Position numbers and translations under genes: made by a program. A model generated the notes under the pieces. It saw only the letters and a list, made by a program, of their open reading frames with translations, did not search any database and was not told the DNA's origin. Positions 1 to 6,101 of a DNA stretch of 8,904 nucleotides are shown here, piece after piece; the stretch's first letter is position 1, and each line of letters starts with the position of its first letter. Source of the DNA: Actinomycetota bacterium (lineage in GTDB: Bacteria > Actinomycetota > Humimicrobiia > Humimicrobiales > Humimicrobiaceae); assembly GCA_003563375.1 (NCBI GenBank), contig PWSB01000201.1:1-8904 (forward strand). The letters are read 5' to 3'.

Positions 1-2
1 AA

Positions 3-3000
3 AAAGGCAGTTATCAATTTGAACGCATAACATGGGACCAGGCTTATGATGAGATGGTTGAAAATCTTACCTCAATAAAGGATAAATATGGTGCGGAAGC
101 TAATGCTATCTATACCGGTGTAGGATGTTTTGAACTTTCTTTCTGCGATATATTCCAGCCCAGGGGAGTAGCAGTGTCATCTGCCAGCAGTGTGCTTTTT
201 CCCTTCGGCTCTCCAAATACCATGGGTGTGGGAGCCCTGTGTTATGTTTCCTTTGGCATGATCGCTCCCCATGTGACCATGGGCAGGATGTTCATGGATA
301 CCTTCTCTGATATAGAAAATTCTGAGCTTATTGTGATATGGGGAACAAATCCTGCCACGGACCTGCCCCCTGTTGATATGCAAAGAATACTGCATTCACA
401 AAAAAAAGGGGCGCAGGTGGTAGTCATAGATCCCAGGAGGACCGCTGCCGCAAAGATGACAGGGGGAAAATGGATCCCGATACGGCCCGGCACAGACGGA
501 GCACTTGCTTTAGGGATGATAAATGTAGTAGTTGAAGAAGAGCTTTATGATGATGATTTCGTGCAAAAATGGACGGTAGGTTTTGATGGCCTTGTAAAAT
601 ATGTCCAGCATTACAGGCCTCAAATAGTAGAACAAATTACAGGTATTCCCAAAGAGGATATCATATATTTGGCTAGAAAGATCGCTTCTGCAAAAGGGGT
701 CTCTCAGCTAATGTATACAGGGATGGAGTATAGCAACAGCGGTGTACAGAATATCCGGGCAGCCCTGATATTATGGGCGCTCACTGAGAATCTTGATGTT
801 CCGGGGGGCCTGTGTTTTTCTATGGATAAAAATAAGTTCCCTATAAATAAAGAAGGGCTGGTCCAAAATCCCGATACAGGGCCCAGGCTTGGAAAAGACA
901 GATTTCCCATATATATAAAATACAGGGATGAAGCCCATGCTATCGCCCTTCCGGATTCAGTCCTGAAGGGGGTCCCCTATAAGATCCGCTCCCTTATAAT
1001 CCAGGGAAGCTCCATAACCACATCCTGGCCAAATCCAGGTATCTGGAAAAAAACTTTAAATGGATTGGATTTCCTAGTCACCATAGACAGGCAACTGACC
1101 GCGGATTCCGCATATGCGGACCTTGTCCTTCCGGCTACGACTTATTTTGAAAATATATCCTACATGACCTACGGCTCATTGTTCAGGATAAGGGAAAGGA
1201 TGATAGAGCCTTTGGGGGAAGCTAGAAGCGATGTGGCTATTTTATCAGGCCTGGCTAAAAGGCTTGGATATGGCCACCTGTATCCACAGGATGAAGAGGA
1301 ACTTCTTGAGAGTGCATTAAAAGGATCAGGGTTTACCCTGCAGCAGGTAAGGGAAGCCGGGGGCACAGTTTCAATAGATTCAGAGATGATGCAGTATAAA
1401 AAATGGGAGAAAGGGCAATTAAGGAAAGATGGAGAGCCAGGGTTTGATACTCCAAGCACAAAATTTGAGATCGCTTCAAGCATTTTAGATGAATACGGCT
1501 ATGACTCTCTCCCTAAATATGCCGAGCCCAGCGAGGGCCCGGTATCCAAACCCCGATTGGCTAAGAAGTACCCGCTGGTATTTAATTCAGGATCAAGGGT
1601 AAATACAAGTTTTCACACTCAGCACCATAATATAAAAGGCCTCTATGAGCACAGGCCTGAACCCACGGTGATGATAAATGATAAGGATGCCAAAGAAAGG
1701 GGTATTGAAAATGGAGAGAGGGCTGTTATCAAGACTCCCAGGGGAAAGGTGGTTTTGAGGGCGATTGTGACCGGGGACATAAAACAGGGATGTATTGATG
1801 CCAACCACGCTTGTGGAGGTCCTTTAGGGCCCGAAGAATGGCGCAGCTCTAATATAAATGACCTTACCGATTTAAAAAACTACGACCCAATATCAGGTTT
1901 TCCCGTTTACAAATCATTATTATGCGAGGTATCCAAGATAAATGAAGGAAGCGGGACCCTGGTCCTTGATACAGGAGAAATTAAATCTGATGAGCTAAAG
2001 GTACAGGATGCCCAGGACTCCAAAAATATATATTTGGATAATAATGCTACCACCTCCATAGCTGATGAGGTCAGGGAATATATGGAAGGAATATTTGAAA
2101 TATATGGCAATCCTTCTAGTATCCATAATGAGGGCAAAAAAGCCAGCAGGATAATAGAACACGCCAGGCGCCAGATTGCACAGCAGCTAAAATGCACTTC
2201 CAGAAGGATAATTTTTACAGGTTCAGGAACGGAATCAAATAATATTGCTGTAAAGGGAGTGGCCCTGGCCAGCGGAAAAGAGAAAAATCATATCATCACA
2301 TCTTCGGTTGAACATCCGGCGGTTTTAAACTGCTGTAAATGGCTTGAGTCTCAAGGGTTCAGGGTAACCTATCTTGCTGTTGACACTAAAGGTAGATTGG
2401 ATCCTGATGATGTAAAAAGATCCATCGGTAAAAAAACCTGCCTGGTTTCCATAATGCTGGTAAACAATATTACCGGAAACATACAGCCTATAAAAGAAAT
2501 ATCGAATATAACTAAACAAAATAATGTTGTCTTGCATTCAGATGCTGTCCAGGCTGCCGGGAAAATAGATATAGATGTCAATGACCTGGGGGCAGACCTG
2601 CTTACCATTTCCGCCCATAAACTTTATGGTCCCAAGGGTGTTGGGGCACTATATATAAAGAAGGGGACCCGCCTTGAAAACTTGATCCATGGAGGGGGCC
2701 AGGAATACGGTATCCGTTCTGCTACGGAAAATATTTTGGGTATCGGCGGTTTCGGAAAAGCGGCAGAGATGATACCTCGATACCTGAGATGTATGGGAGA
2801 GGTAAAAAGATTAAGGGATAAGCTGGAATCTGGAATTAAGGATATAGCCAAGTGTTTTATAAACGCTGATACAAGCAGAAGGGTTGCAAATACATCAAAT
2901 ATAACTTTACATAAATTAAGGGGGGAATCAATAGTTTTGGAGGCAGCTAAAAGGGGATTGTGTTTTTCATCAGGTTCCGCCTGCCATTCCGGTTCCCCTG

Positions 3001-3173
3001 ACCCTTCCCAGGCCCTGCTGGCCATGGGTCTAAGCGAGGAGGAGGCACATTGTTCTTTAAGGTTTTCTTTAAGCTATAAGACCAGTGAGCAAGAGATCGA
3101 TGAGACCATCCAAGCCATAAAGGAGATAATCGAAATGTCTAAGAATTCAATAAGGTTTATTCCATGCAAATAG
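3..3173 (+). CDS. Metallopterin-dependent ergothioneine synthase: Mo/W-bis-MGD oxidoreductase module fused to cysteine desulfurase (5' partial)
   Basis: Predicted to replace the imidazole C2-H of trimethylhistidine (hercynine) with sulfur taken from cysteine, giving ergothioneine without O2. The frame is open to the window edge; codons before the ATG at 54 read YQFERITWDQAYDEM, a conserved early segment of molybdopterin oxidoreductases, so the true start and the expected N-terminal [4Fe-4S] cysteines lie upstream. Numbering from that ATG: residues 1-505 are the pterin-binding core (WGTNPATD; VIDPRRT; RPGTDGALALGMINV); 506-629 the molydopterin dinucleotide-binding domain; 630-657 a linker; 658-1039 a NifS/IscS-type desulfurase. 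The desulfurase has NNATT, GNPSSIH, SSVEHPAV, the PLP lysine K856 in SAHK and the sulfur-accepting cysteine C977 in SSGSACHSG. C63 follows GSPN at the spacing of the tungsten-ligand cysteine of acetylene hydratase. The same two-module architecture is known from the Caldithrix abyssi enzyme (Beliaeva and Seebeck, 2022). Adjacent egtD supports the assignment. Activity is inferred. Confidence 0.9.
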   Translation, partial: KGSYQFERITWDQAYDEMVENLTSIKDKYGAEANAIYTGVGCFELSFCDIFQPRGVAVSSASSVLFPFGSPNTMGVGALCYVSFGMIAPHVTMGRMFMDTFSDIENSELIVIWGTNPATDLPPVDMQRILHSQKKGAQVVVIDPRRTAAAKMTGGKWIPIRPGTDGALALGMINVVVEEELYDDDFVQKWTVGFDGLVKYVQHYRPQIVEQITGIPKEDIIYLARKIASAKGVSQLMYTGMEYSNSGVQNIRAALILWALTENLDVPGGLCFSMDKNKFPINKEGLVQNPDTGPRLGKDRFPIYIKYRDEAHAIALPDSVLKGVPYKIRSLIIQGSSITTSWPNPGIWKKTLNGLDFLVTIDRQLTADSAYADLVLPATTYFENISYMTYGSLFRIRERMIEPLGEARSDVAILSGLAKRLGYGHLYPQDEEELLESALKGSGFTLQQVREAGGTVSIDSEMMQYKKWEKGQLRKDGEPGFDTPSTKFEIASSILDEYGYDSLPKYAEPSEGPVSKPRLAKKYPLVFNSGSRVNTSFHTQHHNIKGLYEHRPEPTVMINDKDAKERGIENGERAVIKTPRGKVVLRAIVTGDIKQGCIDANHACGGPLGPEEWRSSNINDLTDLKNYDPISGFPVYKSLLCEVSKINEGSGTLVLDTGEIKSDELKVQDAQDSKNIYLDNNATTSIADEVREYMEGIFEIYGNPSSIHNEGKKASRIIEHARRQIAQQLKCTSRRIIFTGSGTESNNIAVKGVALASGKEKNHIITSSVEHPAVLNCCKWLESQGFRVTYLAVDTKGRLDPDDVKRSIGKKTCLVSIMLVNNITGNIQPIKEISNITKQNNVVLHSDAVQAAGKIDIDVNDLGADLLTISAHKLYGPKGVGALYIKKGTRLENLIHGGGQEYGIRSATENILGIGGFGKAAEMIPRYLRCMGEVKRLRDKLESGIKDIAKCFINADTSRRVANTSNITLHKLRGESIVLEAAKRGLCFSSGSACHSGSPDPSQALLAMGLSEEEAHCSLRFSLSYKTSEQEIDETIQAIKEIIEMSKNSIRFIPCK

Positions 3174-3176
3174 GAT
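3171..3176 (+). promoter_or_regulatory. Ribosome binding site of egtD overlapping the upstream stop codon
   Basis: TAGGAT contains the TAG stop of the fusion gene and an AGGA Shine-Dalgarno core at 3172-3175, seven bases before the egtD ATG at 3183. The nine-base intergenic gap leaves no room for a promoter, so the two genes are probably co-transcribed and may be translationally coupled. Confidence 0.75.
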
Positions 3177-3182
3177 TTTAAA

Positions 3183-4187
3183 ATGAAAAAACGCTATAGT
3201 ATTCTATCAAAACAAAATAAAGATAGTGGATTAGGAATTCGCCAGGAGTTTGCAGAAGCAATTTTGAAGGGGTTGGGCGGCAAACAAAAAAGCCTTCCTT
3301 CCAAATTTATCTATGACGGCCAAGGGAGCAGGCTTTTTAAAGAGATAACTGAACTGCCCGAATATTATCTTACCAGGACGGAAATGAGAATATTGGAAGA
3401 AAAGAAACAGGACATTTGCAGAAAAATAGATGAGAGCAAATTCAACCTTGTAGACCTTGGCTGTGGGGACGGAAGAAAGACCGGTGTCCTGGTCAGGGAA
3501 TTTTTGGGAAATGGCTGTGATATAAATTTCTTTCCAATCGATATATCAGAAGATGCCGTCTCAGATATCATTGGAAATTTGAAAAAGATGTTCTGTGACT
3601 TAAAGGCCAGCGGCCTGGTATCCGAGTATTTTGAGGGGATCCGCTGGCTCTCATCAAATAACCAGATAAGGAATCTTGTACTTTTTCTTGGCTCCAATAT
3701 CGGAAATTTTAATCCCGAAAGCACCAGCATGTTTTTGTCCAGCCTGTGGGGGTCTCTCAATGAAGGAGACTATGTACTCCTGGGTTTTGATTTAAAGAAA
3801 GATGAAGGGGTTATGGTCAGGGCCTACAATGATAAGAAAGGCATTACTTCAGATTTTAATAAAAATATATTAAGGAGGATAAACAGGGAATTTGGAGCTG
3901 ATTTTGACCTGAAAAATTTTTATTTTAAAGCCGTCTATGACCCCTTAGAGGGAGCTGTGCAAAGCTACCTTATAAGTATATGCAGCCAGGAAGTGTTTAT
4001 AAGAGGTTTAAATAAGCATTTTTCCTTTAAAAAGGGTGAACCTATCCACACGGAGTCTTCTTATAAATATCATTTTGGGGATATAGAAGAAATGGCAGAG
4101 GCTAATGATTTCAGGGTTGTAGAGAATTTTGTGGACCCAAAAAACTATTTTGCGGACAGCCTTTGGAAAGTTATCAAAAAGAAATAG
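3183..4187 (+). CDS. egtD: L-histidine N-alpha-methyltransferase (EgtD)
   Basis: Cytoplasmic SAM-dependent enzyme that methylates the alpha-amino group of histidine three times to give hercynine, the first step of ergothioneine synthesis. At 334 residues it has the usual family length. Visible in order: the N-terminal signature LPSKFIYDGQGSRLF (38-52) and LPEYYLTRTE (58-67); SAM-binding motif I DLGCGDGRKTG (91-101); FPIDIS (117-122) after strand 2; FLGSNIGNFNP (168-178), whose N175 matches the histidine-binding Asn of mycobacterial EgtD; GFDLKKD (201-207); RAYND (213-217), whose Y215 matches a substrate-contacting Tyr; and HTESSYKY (289-296), whose E291 and S293 match the Glu/Ser pair that binds the amino group. 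These equivalences were made by eye from recalled family knowledge. The start is set by AGGA seven bases upstream. The partner upstream is the sulfur-inserting enzyme, so the pair forms a complete two-step pathway. It is an unlikely methyltransferase of another substrate, because the histidine-binding residues are kept. Confidence 0.95.
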   Translation: MKKRYSILSKQNKDSGLGIRQEFAEAILKGLGGKQKSLPSKFIYDGQGSRLFKEITELPEYYLTRTEMRILEEKKQDICRKIDESKFNLVDLGCGDGRKTGVLVREFLGNGCDINFFPIDISEDAVSDIIGNLKKMFCDLKASGLVSEYFEGIRWLSSNNQIRNLVLFLGSNIGNFNPESTSMFLSSLWGSLNEGDYVLLGFDLKKDEGVMVRAYNDKKGITSDFNKNILRRINREFGADFDLKNFYFKAVYDPLEGAVQSYLISICSQEVFIRGLNKHFSFKKGEPIHTESSYKYHFGDIEEMAEANDFRVVENFVDPKNYFADSLWKVIKKK

Positions 4188-4198
4188 CTTGCTGTGTT

Positions 4199-4207
4199 TG
4201 ATATAAT
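4199..4207 (+). promoter_or_regulatory. Extended -10 promoter for the GNAT gene
   Basis: TGATATAAT is a perfect match to the bacterial extended -10 element TGnTATAAT. It lies 12 bases after the egtD stop and 51 bases before the GNAT ATG. No good -35 sits at 16-18 bases upstream, which is normal for extended -10 promoters. It implies a leader of roughly 45 bases and that the GNAT gene can be transcribed apart from the ergothioneine pair. Confidence 0.55.
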
Positions 4208-4246
4208 ATGTTGAAAGATTTTACCATCGTTTAGTTAAAAAGTTTG

Positions 4247-4253
4247 AAGGGAG
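4247..4253 (+). promoter_or_regulatory. Ribosome binding site deciding the GNAT start
   Basis: AAGGGAG lies five bases before the ATG at 4259. An in-frame TTG at 4244 sits at and before this site and has no comparable site of its own, so the ATG is chosen as the start. Confidence 0.7.
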
Positions 4254-4258
4254 CTTGT

Positions 4259-4876
4259 ATGCCTTCTCTATATCCTCTAAAGAAAGAAGATATCCCAAAG
4301 GCTGTTGACAGCCTAAAGGATGCTTTTAAAGACGATCCCCTCTGGGCTGAGATCTTCAAAGAAGAGTCCAACAAAGATGAGGCGCTGTCTGCATTTTTTA
4401 CGTGCCCGCTTTTATACGGGATGAAATTTGGAAAGGTATATGCCGCATCCCCAAGATTGGAGGGAATAGCTGCCTGGGTCCACGGAAAATATTCCGATAT
4501 GTCTATGTGGAGGATGCTTCGTTGCGGTGCATTGCCTTATGGTATGAAGATGGGAAAAGAGACCATCAAAAATTTAAATATTATAAAGCAGGTGGTGTCT
4601 GACCGTGAAAGGATGATGAAGGGCAAACCTTATATATACATCTTGATCATAGGCATTTCTTCCCCGTATCAGGGCAAAGGCCTTGGAAGCGTGTTAATGG
4701 ATGCTATAAAAAAGGAAGCAGATAGAGATGGTTTCTATATCTATCTGGAAACAGAAAAGGAAGAAAACCTCAAATTTTATAAAAAACACGGCTTTAGTGT
4801 TCTTCAGAGGATAGTGTTTAGGAAAATAAATTTACCTATGTGGGAATTGGCCCGCAAACCTGGGTCCCTTGACTAG
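4259..4876 (+). CDS. GNAT family N-acetyltransferase, substrate unknown
   Basis: Probable cytoplasmic acetyl-CoA-dependent N-acetyltransferase of 205 residues. The N-terminus (LYPLKKEDIPKAVDSLKDAF, then DDPLW) has the form common at the start of GNAT folds. Motif A is IGISSPYQGKGLGSVLMDAI (131-150), with the pyrophosphate-binding loop Q138-G-K-G-L-G143. Motif B is YLETEKEENLKFYKKHGF (162-179), close to the pattern in puromycin acetyltransferase-like members. The middle stretch, about 50-120, is divergent and methionine/lysine-rich (GMKFGK and GMKMGK), and probably forms the substrate side. No signal peptide or membrane segment is seen. The gene lies 71 bases after egtD on the same strand but has its own likely promoter. 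A role on ergothioneine, hercynine or a derivative is possible only by proximity; it could equally be an unrelated detoxifying acetyltransferase. Family call is firm, substrate is not. Confidence 0.87.
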   Translation: MPSLYPLKKEDIPKAVDSLKDAFKDDPLWAEIFKEESNKDEALSAFFTCPLLYGMKFGKVYAASPRLEGIAAWVHGKYSDMSMWRMLRCGALPYGMKMGKETIKNLNIIKQVVSDRERMMKGKPYIYILIIGISSPYQGKGLGSVLMDAIKKEADRDGFYIYLETEKEENLKFYKKHGFSVLQRIVFRKINLPMWELARKPGSLD

Positions 4877-4891
4877 ATGCACTGGTGAAAA

Positions 4892-5989
4892 TCAGAAAAC
4901 ATGCTCCATTTCTTTATTGAAATCATAATCATCCCTTGGTTTTACCAGGTAGATGTTTCCCCCATGAAGATCAGTGAAATAAAGGCCCTCTTTACCAAAA
5001 GCAAGGCCGCAAGGGGATGAGGGGCCTCTTCCTATATAGGTCACGAATTCATCATATGAACTTATGCCAGTGGAGGTTTCATTGATCCTCATCTTTACAA
5101 TTTTTTTGCCTTTTATGCTTGTCCCCTTCCTGTATGAATCCCCGAATAATGCAACAAAAAGCTCACCGTCAAACCTTTTATGGAACTGGCCATCCTGCAT
5201 GAAATCCAATGCTGTAGGGGCCTGGGTAAAATGCCACCAAAAAAGTGCATCCTTTCTCATGTCCCCGTACCACCCGTGATCCGAACCCGGCCCTACTTTA
5301 GCAAGCACATCATCCACCGCAGGACCATTTACAGTTACATATAGTGATTTATCGATTTTTCTCCAGGCGGCGCCAAAGGGATTTCTAAAACCTTTGGCAA
5401 AAACATAACTTCCTTTAACAGGATTATCCTCAGGTATGCTGCCGTCAAGCTCCATCCTAAGGATCTTGCCCCTGAGGTCTCCATCGTCCTGGGGAGCGTC
5501 TTCCCAGGCGCCGCCATCACCTACATTTAGGTAAAGTTTTTTATCGAACCCGATGCTTGGGGCCTGTATCTGATGGGACCTTGTAGTGGATGGGATGTTA
5601 TTGATAATATCTTCCATGCTGTCCATTTTAAGGCCGTCTCCGCTATTCATCCTCACCATTTTGCCTTTGAATTCATCCCTGTCCTTATATAACATAGTGA
5701 CCAAAAGGTCCCCGGTCTCAGGGTCCATGCAGATCCCTGTGACCCCTGATTCCCCCTGCCCTGGAAATTCAGGTTTTGGCTTGTAATTTAGAAGTCGGTC
5801 TGCATAGGTGTGGGTCCTGTATGAGCTGTCAATAGCTTTGACCTTGCCAAAAAGTTCTGTTACGTAGAACAATATTTGACTTTCGTCCCGCCTGTCTACA
5901 GCAATATTTACAGGAAGCTCCAAACCCTCTACCACCAAGTGGACCTCAAAGCCTGGAAAAACCCACCATTCTTTTTCTTTTCTTCCCAT
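4892..5989 (-). CDS. Glucose/sorbosone dehydrogenase-family beta-propeller protein, apparently cytoplasmic
   Basis: A 365-residue member of the soluble PQQ-dependent glucose/aldose sugar dehydrogenase (GSDH) family, predicted six-bladed beta-propeller. Family signatures are KLYLNVGDGG (151-160), DLRGKILRMELDGSIPEDNP (171-190), GFRNPFGAAW (200-209), GSDHGWYGD (235-243) and a last blade ending DLHGGNIYLV (340-349). H139 in SHQIQ occupies about the place of the catalytic histidine of this family, but the usual glycine-rich residues after it are replaced by QIQAPS. Known aldose dehydrogenases are periplasmic; here the N-terminus is MGRKEKEWW and has no signal peptide or lipobox. PQQ use and sugar oxidation are therefore uncertain, and a different oxidoreductase or a binding role is possible. 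The start is supported by AAAGGA five bases upstream on the minus strand (5995-6000). The gene converges on the GNAT gene with 15 bases between stops and diverges from the tocopherol cyclase-like gene. Confidence 0.85.
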   Translation of the reverse strand: MGRKEKEWWVFPGFEVHLVVEGLELPVNIAVDRRDESQILFYVTELFGKVKAIDSSYRTHTYADRLLNYKPKPEFPGQGESGVTGICMDPETGDLLVTMLYKDRDEFKGKMVRMNSGDGLKMDSMEDIINNIPSTTRSHQIQAPSIGFDKKLYLNVGDGGAWEDAPQDDGDLRGKILRMELDGSIPEDNPVKGSYVFAKGFRNPFGAAWRKIDKSLYVTVNGPAVDDVLAKVGPGSDHGWYGDMRKDALFWWHFTQAPTALDFMQDGQFHKRFDGELFVALFGDSYRKGTSIKGKKIVKMRINETSTGISSYDEFVTYIGRGPSSPCGLAFGKEGLYFTDLHGGNIYLVKPRDDYDFNKEMEHVF

Positions 5990-6101
5990 ATTTATCCTTT
6001 TAAAAATAGTATATAATAAATTATTAAAAATTATTTATAAAAAATCAAAGCATCAAGAATTACTTATTGACGATTAATAAAAACATCATTTTCACAATAA
6101 A
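5990..6101. promoter_or_regulatory. AT-rich divergent intergenic region, probable promoters for both flanking genes
   Basis: This 112-base gap separates two divergent genes and is strongly AT-rich. For the minus-strand gene, a ribosome binding site AAAGGA lies at 6000-5995 and a -10-like TATACT reads on the minus strand over 6008-6013, without a convincing -35. For the plus-strand gene the best -35 is TTGACG at 6067-6072, but no good -10 lies 16-18 bases after it. Individual promoter elements are tentative; the location of both promoters within the gap is the firmer claim. Confidence 0.5.

Noticed and set aside
54..56. ATG at 54 as the true start of the fusion gene.
   Set aside because: In-frame codons from position 3 encode a conserved molybdopterin oxidoreductase segment, so the protein begins upstream of the window.
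1941..2030. The fusion as an assembly or frameshift artefact joining two genes.
   Set aside because: The frame is continuous through a normal-looking linker, no start codon with a ribosome binding site stands at the desulfurase boundary, and the same architecture is known from Caldithrix abyssi.
2624..3025. 133-codon minus-strand open frame inside the desulfurase region.
   Set aside because: It lies wholly opposite conserved desulfurase sequence, has no recognisable motif and is a shadow of the real frame.
1..3173. Reading the long gene as a formate dehydrogenase or other ordinary molybdopterin oxidoreductase.
   Set aside because: The in-frame desulfurase, the acetylene hydratase-like cysteine position and the adjacent egtD fit the ergothioneine synthase fusion better; no electron-transfer or formate dehydrogenase subunits are next to it.
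4189..4207. TTGCTG at 4189-4194 as a -35 for the TATAAT at 4202.
   Set aside because: Only seven bases separate them; the extended -10 reading explains the promoter without it.
4244..4258. TTG at 4244 as the start of the GNAT gene.
   Set aside because: AAGGGAG at 4247-4253 is correctly spaced for the ATG at 4259 and would lie inside the coding sequence if TTG were used.
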